Positions 32,719 to 43,115 of a stretch of 64,000 nucleotides of DNA are shown in pieces. The notes beneath the pieces are model-generated. The model saw only the letters and a program-made list of their open reading frames with translations, was not told where the DNA came from and did not search any database. Source of the stretch: Persicaria tinctoria (taxonomy: Eukaryota; Streptophyta; Magnoliopsida; Caryophyllales; Polygonaceae); NCBI GenBank assembly GCA_037127255.1, contig JBANSL010000002.1, forward strand, positions 42,296,392 through 42,360,391, in the 5' to 3' direction. Position numbers and translations under genes: made by a program. Numbering within the stretch: the first letter of the stretch is position 1; the number at the start of each line of letters is the position of its first letter.

Positions 32719-35628
32719 ATGCGTCGTTCTGGTCAAACACCTGAGTTTGACGTCTTAGACGAACCGGAACGCCTTTTACACATCAGGGCTAAACTACAAA
32801 GAGCCATGTCGGCCGCTAAAACACAGGAGCAGCTGATTGCCAGACTTACCAGGGAACTCGCCGCTAAGGATGCCACTATCGCCAATGAAAGGACAGCGAG
32901 GGAACAAGCAGCTGAGCGCGCAAGGCAAGCAGAAGCCGAGCTTGCCCAATATCCAACCACTGCTGAGGATTATATGCATCCGACTCTCATCGTGCCTGAA
33001 TCGGCGATTCTAATCCCTGAAAACTCTTTTGAAATTCGCACTCAATTTCTTATAGAGCTTAAAAATAATGCCTTCTATAGCAGATTTAATGAGTGTCCTC
33101 TTGAACATATTACTAACTTCCATGATATGTGTCGTACTCTTGCTGAAGGTACAACCCTGGAATATGTCAAGATGAAAGCTTTCCGCTGGTCGCTGGCTGG
33201 ACCTGCACTGAAATGGCTAGAAGGGCTGAAACTAAAATCACTGACCACATGGGCCCAAGTAGAGCAAGAGTTCCTCAACAAATTCTTCCCACCTGCCAAG
33301 ACAGCACTTCTCCGCCAGAAAATCACCGCCTTTAAACAGCAGAAAGGGGAACCGCTGGCAAAGACATGGGAGCGCTATAAGGATCTTCTGCGATCTTGCC
33401 CTATGCATGGACAGCCACCCTACATCATTCAGGAGATCTTCTTCAATTCTCTTGATCAAGTCACTAAGGACAGAATCAACAATTATACTCGCTATGAGTA
33501 TCTAACGATGCCGCCAAGTGACGCGTGGGGTGTGCTGGAGAAACTCACCACTTATGACAACAAGTATGGGTCTACTGTGAACCATGAGGAGAACCCATAC
33601 GCAAGGCCAGCACCATCTATGCCACTCTATGAGCCCGCAAAGGAGATCGACCCAGATGTCAGGGAGCAATTCTACAGAGATCAGAATCGCAAGCTCCTCA
33701 AACAAGTCAAATACCTGTCTGTCAACCAACCTTGCATCGAATGCGGATCACAGAGGCACACCACTACTGAGTGCCCACACACAGAGCAAGTTAGGATGGC
33801 AGAAACACACGAGGAAGCAGCATATGCTGGGGGTCCTAATCGCTATATGGGGGATCAAAGACCCTATCAACCACAGTGGAACCAAGGTCCTCCTAGGAAT
33901 CCCCCACCCTACAGAGCTCCAGGACATCCAGAAAGGGATCAAAGGAAAGATGATCTACAGCTGATCCTTGAGGAGATGCGCCGGAATCAGGGCAACATCA
34001 ACAACCAGTTCCAAAACATCACCACTAAATTTGGGGAACTGGACATATGGAAGAGGGGAATTGAAACTCAGATGGGACAAATCGCATCACAGATCCCACG
34101 GCCGTCCGGAAAGCTCCCTGGGCAAACAGAACCGAATCCTAAAGGGACAACCAGACACGTCGCAGCCATCAAACTCAGGAGTGGGCATCAATTACGCGAG
34201 CCAGAGGTCGGAAAACAACAGGACGACGCAGAGCAGCAACTCGAGGCAGAGGAGAGCCAACTCGATCTCGAGGAGCCCAACTCGACCTCGACAAGGACCG
34301 TACTCGATCAAGACCAGAATCGGAGCTCGGACTCCGCTGCGCAGACCAGCAACCCGAGGTCGACGAGCCAACTCGAGGTCGACAAGCCACTGATCGATCT
34401 CGACAAGCCGGTGGTCGAAGTCGAGGAGCCTCTAGCCGACGTCGACGACTCTGCAAAACCTACGACCGTTGATCTGGCTTCGAAACAGAAAAAGCCACTT
34501 CCTTTCCCTTCTAAATCTCTTAAAGACCCCACTGCGGGCAGATTTAATAGATTTGTTAATATGTTGCAAGAGCTAAACTTTTCTATTCCTTTTACAGAGG
34601 CCCTGCAAGAGATGCCTGGATATGTCAAGTTTCTAAAGGAAATCCTAAGCAAGAAGCGGTCCATTTCGGAGATCGCAGGCGAATGCAAAGTACTCCACTT
34701 TCCTGAAAAGAGGCCTGACCCAGGTAAGTTTTCTGTTACTGTGGGCTTTGGTCAATTTAAGTATGATTCTCTATGTGAGTTAGGAGCAAGTGTGAGCATC
34801 ATGCCTTTATCAATTTGGAGGAAAGTTAAAATAGGATGCATAGAACCTGTGGATGCTAAATTATATATGGCAAATAATACAGTAGTCATCCCTACAGGAA
34901 TAGTTGAAAATGTTCCAGTCCAGGTTGGAAAATTCTTTGTGCCGGCTGATTTCCTTATTATTGATTGTGCTGAAGATCCTACTAGTCCTATTATTCTTGG
35001 TAGACCATTCTTAGCTACTGCAGATGCCAGGATTAGTGTTAAGAATCGATCGCTCACCTTCACCATAGGCGATGAGGTTTTGGATTTCTCTTTTGGCCCT
35101 ACAAAAGAGGAAATTTCTTGGCTGGAGGTGAAAAGCATCAACATCGATGGAACTAAGCAAACAGCGGAGGACGGAGCGAAAACTGTACTCGAAGTCGACA
35201 AGACTTACTCGACCTCGACCAGCGCTGTACTCGACCTCGACGAGCCTTCGTCGACCTCGACCACCACTGATGAGCCTGAGACTTGCCAGAAGCCCAAGTA
35301 TGGGGTCCCCCTACTCGACCTCGACCACCTGTACTCGACATCGAGACGCCCCAAGCCCGAAAACTTCTGTTTTGGGTCCGAACAGGTAAGTTCAGGTATG
35401 AATTCTACTCCCCCTCAGTCCATAAATAAAAATTTTAATGATTTGAAGGGAGCTAAAACACCGTGGCGAGAAAATTTGCAGAAACTGAAGGCTATAAGGA
35501 AGAAGAAGAAAGAGAAAGGGGATGATGCAAGCAACCACCTATCAGCTGAGCTTGCATACTACCAACAGGACCTAGATGATCCAGGAGAAGGGCCAAGCAT
35601 GAGCGGGCCCCACAATAATGGTCCTTGA
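32719..35628 (+). CDS. Gag-protease polyprotein of Gypsy A (969 residues)
   Basis: Uninterrupted ORF starting 63 bases after the PBS. An N-terminal Ala/Glu-rich helix lies at about 30-85. The retrotransposon gag domain is at about 150-265 (FRWSLAGPALKWL). A zinc knuckle CxxCxxxxHxxxxC (CIECGSQRHTTTEC) begins at about 339. The pepsin-like protease region is at about 670-800 (PIILGRPFLATA). The protease active site reads CELGAS with Glu687 where the family has Asp (CDLGAS), so proteolysis is probably lost. Two low-complexity Asp/Ser/Thr-rich linkers (about 513-578 and 823-876) are encoded by the same TCGA words that fill the LTRs. The ORF ends without RT. Gag would package RNA; enzymes must come in trans. 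Confidence 0.93.
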   Translation: MRRSGQTPEFDVLDEPERLLHIRAKLQRAMSAAKTQEQLIARLTRELAAKDATIANERTAREQAAERARQAEAELAQYPTTAEDYMHPTLIVPESAILIPENSFEIRTQFLIELKNNAFYSRFNECPLEHITNFHDMCRTLAEGTTLEYVKMKAFRWSLAGPALKWLEGLKLKSLTTWAQVEQEFLNKFFPPAKTALLRQKITAFKQQKGEPLAKTWERYKDLLRSCPMHGQPPYIIQEIFFNSLDQVTKDRINNYTRYEYLTMPPSDAWGVLEKLTTYDNKYGSTVNHEENPYARPAPSMPLYEPAKEIDPDVREQFYRDQNRKLLKQVKYLSVNQPCIECGSQRHTTTECPHTEQVRMAETHEEAAYAGGPNRYMGDQRPYQPQWNQGPPRNPPPYRAPGHPERDQRKDDLQLILEEMRRNQGNINNQFQNITTKFGELDIWKRGIETQMGQIASQIPRPSGKLPGQTEPNPKGTTRHVAAIKLRSGHQLREPEVGKQQDDAEQQLEAEESQLDLEEPNSTSTRTVLDQDQNRSSDSAAQTSNPRSTSQLEVDKPLIDLDKPVVEVEEPLADVDDSAKPTTVDLASKQKKPLPFPSKSLKDPTAGRFNRFVNMLQELNFSIPFTEALQEMPGYVKFLKEILSKKRSISEIAGECKVLHFPEKRPDPGKFSVTVGFGQFKYDSLCELGASVSIMPLSIWRKVKIGCIEPVDAKLYMANNTVVIPTGIVENVPVQVGKFFVPADFLIIDCAEDPTSPIILGRPFLATADARISVKNRSLTFTIGDEVLDFSFGPTKEEISWLEVKSINIDGTKQTAEDGAKTVLEVDKTYSTSTSAVLDLDEPSSTSTTTDEPETCQKPKYGVPLLDLDHLYSTSRRPKPENFCFGSEQVSSGMNSTPPQSINKNFNDLKGAKTPWRENLQKLKAIRKKKKEKGDDASNHLSAELAYYQQDLDDPGEGPSMSGPHNNGP

Positions 35629-37327
35629 GAGCAAACGGAAAAGTCGGCCTGGCGACTCTAAAATCTAGAGCATGTATATAGACTTTATGAACTTTTTGGG
35701 ACTTTTATTTGGTTTTTGGTTTTTGGTTTTTGTTTTTGGTTTTGGTTTTATGTCTTTTTAAAGAACTTCATATGGATAGTCTTGTTTTTGGTATAGAATC
35801 TAACACTTGTAGGTCGGCAAGCATATAAAGGATCGCGAAAAGTGGAGAAAGAAGTCCCTGAAAATCAGTCGGAATCGACGAAAGCCAAGTCGACGACGAC
35901 GAAGAGGAGAAGCCCAGAACTACTCGATCTCGAGTAGGCCAACTCGACATCGACGAGACCAGACACTCCTCGACTTCTGAAACCACTAGACGCAGAGCAA
36001 AGCTACTCGAGATCGAGTACCTTGTACTCGAGATCGACCAGCAGTCTACTCGACCTATGCAGTCTTGACCTCCTCGACATGATCTTGTGAGTTCCTTCCT
36101 CTACTCTTGTATTTTATTTGTTTTTATACAGTGAGGACACTGTAATATTTAAGTATGGGGTGGGGGAAGGGCTTACTTTGTGCATATTTAGAATTTATTG
36201 CTTAGAATTGCTACATGGCTATTTTTGGAAAGCATTATTTGATCTATATGCCTTATATGCATGTTTTCCAAAGTTTGAAAAAATGACCCCCATTTGAAAA
36301 TTTTGAATAATGTCATGGAAGCTTATATTGAACTCGAAGATGCAAAATTGGATTCATTAGAGATATAGCATGAAATTACCTAGTAAAGGGAAGTCACAAT
36401 GAAGTGCATTATTTATTGAAAACCATGAAAGAAGGTAAAATTTGAAGTTGCTTTTGACATGTTGCATGATAAGATGATGGAGGACTTTATATTTCCATAT
36501 AATGCTCATTATTATAATTCCTAGCCTTACCCATGCTTATGCATCACAAAAGCCATAATATACCTTATTTCAATTATTGCTCCACATGATCTAAATATTG
36601 CCATTCTTTACCCTATCCGGGGATTATGTTGAGAATGATGTTACATTATGGAGATTTTATATGGTTGTTGTGATTATCATTATTTGGAGTTTGGAGGGAA
36701 ATTGTTTGAAATATATGGAAAATTTAATGAGTGAAAGAAAATCCAATCACCTCAGGAGATAAAGGTAGATTGACCCTGCTCTCTGAGATAATAGTTTGGA
36801 GAGATGGGACACATTGTGAGGAGTCCGACGCACTAAGTATCCGGGGCCATTCATGACACCCATGTTTGCGACTCGTGAGAAGGCAGTGCTGAGGTTAGAG
36901 AGGTAAAAGCATTATTATTGAGAAAAGCAATATGAAAGGTGATGAATTATATGGAGAAAGAATGTGGTATGAAACTCAAGTTTGAAAGTGATCCATTTCC
37001 CCGGATAAAAGCACCACATTGCCAGAAATTGCCCACCTTTTAGCCTTTTACCAATCTACTCCTTCATGAGCTTAAATTAAAGTCTTCTTGATTATCAAGG
37101 CTTTGTCACATAAAAATTATTTGTGCATAACCCTCCTTTTATGAGTAGACGTTGCTTTTACATATTTGCACATGCATGAATCTGTGACATTAGTACCTTT
37201 CCGAGGATGGTAATTGATTGCAGGGACATATGAGAATGAATCTAAGATGTTGAGAGTTTTGATTTCTTCCCCTGAATGACAAATAAAAGTATTGCTTGAG
37301 GACAAGCAAGCTTAAGTATGGGGTGTT
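35629..37327 (+). other. 3' non-coding region of Gypsy A
   Basis: No ORF of note. It has a GGTTTTT run (35709-35750), another TCGA-word cluster (35930-36060) and a polypurine-like motif TTTAAGTATGGGGTGGGGG at about 36148-36166. A near-copy of that motif lies next to the 3' LTR (AAGCTTAAGTATGGGGTG). The downstream one is the PPT; the upstream one may be a second priming site. Confidence 0.8.
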
Positions 37328-38699
37328 TGTTGTGAGCCTAATTTGCCATGTTTTACACTTAATTTTATATCGATTTCTGCATACATTGCATACATTTGGG
37401 TTAGAACAATACAGAATCTGTGTAGTTTACACTTATTTGCAATATATGGAGGTCTACACAAGTTTTGGTTATATTTCGCAGAAATTGGACGCACTTTGAA
37501 GCTTGAAGAAAACTCATGGAGAAGCTAAGGATGTTGCAGCTGGAGAAAACGCCATTTTTCACCATTCTTCGTTCTGAATCAAGCTTTGATGTCTTCATGA
37601 GAGTTGTAGCCCTCGGAAAGAGCTTTCCAACGCATGGTCATATGCGTAAATCCGACGAACGAGGACTCGGGAAAGTGCGTTTCAAGAACAGAGCAGAAAG
37701 CTGAGTTTTAATCATTTTCAATTTTCAGAGAAGACAAGTAGTTCCACAAGGAGAAGTTTAGGGAGTTCGAAGGTTTTAGGGTTTTGGCAGTTTGCGAAAG
37801 TTGATTGCCGGAATTGTAAAATCGTTGAATTTAGTTTAATGCAAGTTGTTTTCTTTCAATCAATGATGTCTGAGTTTGCGATGAAGAGCGAGTAGTCCAC
37901 CCACTTCTAGGGTTGGGGCGAGCCCGACGATAGCCATGCATATTTGAGGTAAAGATCCGACCTTTATCATGTTTTGAGCATTTTCCTACTTGTTGATGTG
38001 TTTATTGCCCATCTAATGGAGATCCATGCTGACAACTTGGATTATAAACATAAAATCGGTAGAGACAATTAGGGTTTCTTGAGAGAGTTGTCTAATTGTT
38101 GGAAAAGGCGAAAGCTTAATCCTTTAATGCAATTCACATGATAATCTGTTTGGTTCTACCTTATGCATGCTTGGTTATTGTCGTTGCAAACCCCAATCTT
38201 GGAAGTCCTTTTACATTCAGTTTAAGTCGAAACCCTAAAAGCATTTGTTCTTTATTTTCTTTACTTTCTGTTCGTTTTCGTTCCCTGCTCTACTCGATCT
38301 CGACTTACCTTAGTCGACCTCGAGTACACTGATCCTCGACCAAGGTCGCGGTAGCCTACTATGTGCAGATCGACGAGAGCCCAACTCGACTTCGACAAGG
38401 CCAACTCGATCTCGAGTAGACCTCTTGTCGAGATCGACCAACTTTACTCGACCTGTGCTGCTGAGTTCGACTGTCCGAGCTTCTGTCGACTAACCCTTTG
38501 TCGAGCTCGAGGACTCCTGTTGTCGACTTTTGTCCGTAAGATTCGTCTGCTGCCTAGGATCCGCTGACACGCTTCCTCGTGGATCGATCCTGACTTCCCG
38601 CTGCTACATCAGGAGGAGGTCTTGTATTTATTTGGCGTGGGCATAATCTGGTTTGATTTATATTTGTTATATTTCATACTCGATATCCTCCCTACAACA
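37328..38699 (+). repeat. 3' LTR of Gypsy A with a 750-bp internal deletion (1372 bp)
   Basis: Identical in layout to the 5' LTR except that bases matching 30892-31641 are missing. The join is at 37705/37706 between CTGAG and TTTTAATC. The lengths agree exactly (2122 minus 750). The deletion removes the main TCGA zone and the TATA box. Confidence 0.95.
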
Positions 38700-39182
38700 C
38701 CTACCTTGCAACTACAACATCCATACTAAGGGTTTAAATCAACAAGAGGTAAAAGTCCAAGTTTTTCTTTCTTTTCTTTTCTTTTCTTTTGTTATTTTGT
38801 TGTGTCGAGTGTGTTTCCTGTACTGCTCCAGTGCCCTTTTTGCAAGTGTCGAGTGCTGTGTCGAGTGCCTTTCCAGGTTTGGTCGAGTGTGTTTTGTACT
38901 ACTCGATGCTCGAGTGTTGCTTGACTGTCTGCTTTTGTCGAGTTTCACACACATACCGAGTCGATACTTTCCCACTGTTGGAAATTTTCGTGTCTTGGTT
39001 CTTGCTCATTTTTTTGATCTCTTACCTTGTGTTGCTAAGTCTTTGCTTGAGTGTTGATTTTCCCAAAGCAGATTGCCCCGACAAGCTTGTCATACCAATT
39101 CGAGTGAAGAGTGTGAGCGAAACACTTGCGAGGTTGTTTATTTTGCTAATCTTGACATAGTTCTGTGTTTGTTTTATTTGCG

Positions 39183-40307
39183 ATGTCTCAGCAGGTTAAC
39201 AACCCGAACAATGCCAACAATGGCAACGACGACAACAATTCCGAAGCCACTCTATCCGTTGTAGTGTTCAACAACACAATGAACACTTTTCACACCCAAA
39301 TGAACACTCTTATGGAGACCTTGGCTAAGATAAATGACAGATTGGAGGTACAAGAGCGTCGGTACAACTTACCGGTACAAAATACTGATTGTTCTTACCC
39401 CGTGCTTAGTTCTTGTGTTGGCTCTAACACGGTGACCGAACAAGGAGTACCACCTAGAGATGACGTGCCACCACATGAAATGGAAGAAACTCATCCTATT
39501 TCTAATCAACTTAATGTTTCTCCTACAATAGATATTAAGCTTGTTGATGAAATTAAAGAGCATGTTAATAATGATCAGGATTTTAATTTACTTGCCTGTG
39601 ATGATAATGATTGCATTGAATATGAGCATGATGATTCTTTAATTGATTTAAGTGTTCAACTTGTGCCTTGCGTTGATCATCAAAGAGAAGAGTTGTGTCA
39701 TACTAAATGCATAGAAAAAGGCATAGTTCGTAATATGATCATTGATAAAGGAAATTGTTCTAATATTGCTAGCCTTGAGATGATTGAAAATCCAACATTG
39801 AAAAAGGATGAAAACTTGCTAGCCTTTGATGGAAACTTAGAGATCAATGAACAAGATAAAGTGCATATTAAGTTAGAATATCATGACGTTGATATGATAT
39901 CTGAATTATGCACTAAGCAATTTTCTTTTCTTGGTTTTGTAGAAAGCTCTAATGGTCTCCAAGATGGCGACGCCAAGATCAAAACCATCCAGACGTGGTC
40001 AACCCCTGCAACAATCAACCTCGAGAGGAGTTTCCATTGGCATGAGGTATTCGATCCAGGAGCTCGTGTGGATGCATTTGCGGAATCTTATACTACCTTG
40101 GATTCGAGGTCGAATCCTTTTCAAGAGAGGGGGAATGATGCGAGACTATCCAAGACACCTTCGGCCACGCCTATACTTGGGGATAGACCTATGATTCAAG
40201 CTCGTGAGAATGATGTCATCCTCAAGAGGAAGAAGAAGGCTCCACCTTGGGTCTTTCACTTTTGGGTTCGTTCATGCACAATTGACAACTTTTCGACGTA
40301 TCAGTAA
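39183..40307 (+). CDS. Gag-like ORF of Gypsy B (374 residues from the second Met)
   Basis: Starts MSQQVNNPN (an upstream in-frame Met at 39165 adds six residues). The N-terminus is Asn/Asp-rich with a likely coiled coil (NTMNTFHTQMNTLMETLAKINDRL, split here as about 38-62), as in Gypsy gag. The middle is acidic, without a zinc knuckle or protease. Near the end comes LDSRSNPFQERGND, the sequence that in Gypsy polyproteins overlaps the polypurine tract. The last 57 codons lie inside the 3' LTR. It looks like a gag start fused to a pol end by a large internal deletion. Function in trans is doubtful. Confidence 0.7.
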   Translation: MSQQVNNPNNANNGNDDNNSEATLSVVVFNNTMNTFHTQMNTLMETLAKINDRLEVQERRYNLPVQNTDCSYPVLSSCVGSNTVTEQGVPPRDDVPPHEMEETHPISNQLNVSPTIDIKLVDEIKEHVNNDQDFNLLACDDNDCIEYEHDDSLIDLSVQLVPCVDHQREELCHTKCIEKGIVRNMIIDKGNCSNIASLEMIENPTLKKDENLLAFDGNLEINEQDKVHIKLEYHDVDMISELCTKQFSFLGFVESSNGLQDGDAKIKTIQTWSTPATINLERSFHWHEVFDPGARVDAFAESYTTLDSRSNPFQERGNDARLSKTPSATPILGDRPMIQARENDVILKRKKKAPPWVFHFWVRSCTIDNFSTYQ

Positions 40308-41150
40308 AATGAGACGTACGGATTCAAAATTTATCGGATTATATCGTGCCATACCTTGTCGGAACGAGGACGAAGAGATCTACAACTTTGTTGTTGAAGG
40401 TTTTTCCAGATTCGACCTAGAGCTTGGCCGAAAACCACATTCTTTGCAAATTGTCACTGTTTTGCGCGGGCGTGCAGGTGGGTGCGCGGGCGTGCAAGAC
40501 AAGCGCACGGGCGTGCAGCCCTGGACCGATGATTGCTGGAGTCCGAAGTTCTTCTTTGCCAAATTGGCTTGTTTCATGTGTTATGTCAAAAGACTTAATT
40601 AATTAAGCTATTTTAAGTTCCTTTAGGATTATTTAATAATTTTTTTTTTATTATTTTATTTAGTAAATTAGCCTTTTAGGGTTATAAGAAGGCTAATCTC
40701 CATTGTAAAAACAGACGTCTCTTTTATGAAAATTTCAGTTTGTGTGAAACACAATTGAGAGAAAGTCAATCGATTTGAAGCGTGGCTCATCGATTGCAAA
40801 TTGGTTATAGATCTAACTTGGTTTGCTTTGAGTTCGTCAACCTCGCGAGAGCTTGGTGTTCCAGGTAATCACAAGTCCCCTCCTTGTGCCTTCAAGTTGT
40901 CCGCTTGGTTGTGTAAGGTTGTAGAGGCGGGCTTTATAGTCGTTGGTATTTGGTTCCTACCCTCTTAGGAGGCCTGGGGTCTTTGCCTCGTTCTATTTTA
41001 GTTCGAATCAGTCCACTATCGGTCGTGTCTTTGTTATCAATTTCGAGTCTTGCATATTGTTCATCGAGTCTTTGAGTCTTTTGCTTCCGTTCTTGTTATT
41101 TCTTGTTTGATTGTCGAAGATCGGGCCATCCTACGGCTAACCCCGAATCA
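40136..41150 (+). repeat. 3' LTR of Gypsy B (1015 bp)
   Basis: Preceded by the polypurine tract AAGAGAGGGGGA (40123-40134). Many scattered substitutions relative to the 5' LTR mark it as older than element A, which is nested in B. Confidence 0.93.
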
Positions 41151-41155
41151 GTGTG

Positions 41156-41572
41156 GCTAGTAGCAATACATAGAATGGCAAGAAGAGACACACGCGGATT
41201 TGACATGAAGCTTTGAGACAGCTGATTGCAAATGGTGTCATCTATTTGGAGAATGTGAAGTCCGAGAGGAACTTGAATACTTGATGGTATGTTGACAAAA
41301 GGATGGAACATGAGACTAGTCCTTGATTTGTCTAAGGGAATGAGACTCAAACCCATATGAGGAGAGATGCACCACATTTTCTTCCCATGATGGGTGTATT
41401 GAGAAAGGTTGAGTCATGTACTCTTAATGAGTCCATAGCCCAGAGTTGGGTGGTCCTATTGAGAAGGACTTGATGGATTCACCGAATATGGAAGAGGATG
41501 AGCATAATGCTCTTAATGGTTTTATAGCCCTAATAAGGGTGGTCTATGTGAGATAGACTTGATGGAGCTACC
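41156..41572 (+). pseudogene. Copia RNase H C-part and 3' LTR remnant (element D)
   Basis: Continues the RNase H broken at 28743: words such as NGKKRHTRI, LRQLIANGVIYLENVKSE and a decayed LTKG are visible in shifting frames. From about 41370 the sequence is probably D's own 3' LTR, ending CTACC before the Gypsy LTR. Confidence 0.7.
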
Positions 41573-42819
41573 TGTTGTAGGAGGAAATCGAGTTCAAAAT
41601 ATAGAAATATAAATCAAACCGGATTATGCCCACGCAAATGATTATAAGACCTCCTCCTGTTGTAGCAGCAGGAAGTCAGGATCGATCCTCGAGGAAGCGA
41701 TTCAGCGGATCGTAGGCAACGGAGAAATCTCACGGGAAGAAATCGACTTCAGAAGTACTCGACCTCGACTAAGGGTAGTCGACAGAGGGTCAAGCACAGT
41801 CGAATCCGAGCGAGCAAAAGACACCGAGTTTGGTCGATCTCGAGGAAACTGCTCGACGTCGAGTTGGCTGGTCATAGTCGAGTAAGCCTATTTGACTTCG
41901 AGGAATCTGCAGAGACACAAGCAACAACGATCTTGCTCGATCTAAAGTGAGTAGTCGACGTCGACCAAGGGGTGGTCGAAATCGAGCAGTAGCAGTGACG
42001 GAAATAAAAGACAAATTTTCGCGGAATTTGGAATAAAATATGTAAACGAAAACTTCCAAGATCGGGGTTTGCAACAACGATAACCAAATATGCATAAGGC
42101 AAGATAAATAACGATAATCATGCAAATCGCATCGAATGATCAAGCTTTCACTTTTTCGAACAATTAGACAACTCTTTCAAGAAACCCTAATTGTATCTAC
42201 CGATTTTATGTTTATAATCCAAGTTGTTAGCATGGATCTCTATTAAATAGGTCATAAACACATAAAAGGTAGTAGATGCTCAAAACATGATAAAGGTCGG
42301 ATCTTTACCTCAAACATGCATGGATATCGTCGGGCTCGCCCCAACCCTAGAAGTGGGTGGACTACTCGCTCTTCATCGCAATCGCATTAAACTCAACCAA
42401 AGAAATAACTTGCATTAAACTCAACCAAAGCTTACAACCGATCAAATCCAACTTGCTATCACTCATTAACTCCTCTCGGCCTCCACTCTCTCTCTCTCTC
42501 TCTCTCTCCTACTTCTCTTCCTAAGATTGAATTGAATTAATAAAAACTAGCCCCATGGGCTTTATTTATAGGCTTCCAATCATTGCTAATCAAGGAAGGA
42601 AATATCTATCTAATATCTAAAGATAAAACTCTACTTGAAAATAAATATATCTAAATAAGTAAAGCTTGATAAATCCTAGGGTAATTAATTGTTCAACCCT
42701 TAGGATTGGGAATCTTCTCTTGAAAATATCTCAATCGGATTCGGGATGGAACCTTAACAAGACTCGGACTTAGCTCGAAATCGACCACTGGTGGTCAACT
42801 CGATATCGAGTAGCCTTAC

Positions 42820-43024
42820 TGTTATCATATAATAGATTGGGGTCTTGGTTTGATTTGGGCTAAGCCCATGTTGTTTGCATATAAATACATGTATTGTTGA
42901 GGCTAAACATAATAATGAAAACAATCTTTCGTTTCCCTCCATACACTGCTCATCTTCCTCCATTCTCCGTTACAAAAATCACACCAGCAAATCTCAGATC
43001 TATAGATCTGTTTGTTGTCTAACA
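42820..43024 (+). repeat. 5' LTR of Copia E (205 bp)
   Basis: TGTTATCATA...TTGTCTAACA followed by the PBS; a TATA-like box GCATATAAATAC lies at about 42877. Confidence 0.93.
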
Positions 43025-43036
43025 TGGTATCAGAGC
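43025..43036 (+). other. Primer-binding site, initiator tRNA-Met type
   Basis: TGGTATCAGAGC directly after the LTR. Confidence 0.95.
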
Positions 43037-43115
43037 TCTAGATCGATAGATCTAGTGTTTCCGCGTCGATTTTGCAATTCAATTTCATATAAGAATCGCA
43101 GAATAGCAGCCCACG

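Larger units (their letters stand above)
30514..38699 (+). mobile_element. Gypsy element A (Athila/Tat-like, gag-protease only)
   Basis: Complete 8186-bp insertion with a perfect duplication CCTAC (30509-30513 and 38700-38704). Parts: 5' LTR 30514-32635, tRNA-Asp PBS 32639-32656, gag-protease ORF 32719-35628, 1.7 kb of 3' non-coding sequence, PPT near 37311-37325, 3' LTR 37328-38699. No RT, RNase H or integrase is present, so it fits the TR-GAG class of non-autonomous plant retrotransposons. The LTRs agree at all but about ten positions apart from one 750-bp deletion in the 3' LTR, so it is young. Confidence 0.95.
28744..41150 (+). mobile_element. Gypsy element B, non-autonomous, with element A nested inside
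   Basis: Complete insertion with a perfect 5-bp duplication GTGTG (28739-28743 and 41151-41155) and LTRs of 1017 and 1015 bp with TGAT...ATCA ends. Without element A (30514-38699 plus its 5-bp duplication) the element is about 4.2 kb, with only about 2.2 kb between LTRs. It has no protease, RT, integrase or RNase H; its single ORF (39183-40307) is gag-like only at its N-terminus. It therefore depends on enzymes from another Gypsy family. Confidence 0.93.
27698..41572 (+). mobile_element. Decayed Copia element D, split by Gypsy B
   Basis: Plus-strand Copia pol remains flank the Gypsy B insertion. The RT (27735-28480) and the start of RNase H (28560-28743) are on the left. The rest of RNase H and the likely 3' LTR (41156-41572) are on the right. 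The RNase H reading resumes exactly at the GTGTG duplication. The Helitron at 25753 interrupts it further left. On the right it is cut by a minus-strand Gypsy-A LTR beginning at 41573. Confidence 0.8.

Noticed and set aside
43025..43036. TGGTATCAGAGC sites as possible tRNA genes
   Set aside because: They are only the 12-18 base primer-binding sites next to LTR ends (also at 6846 and 19805); no cloverleaf surrounds them.
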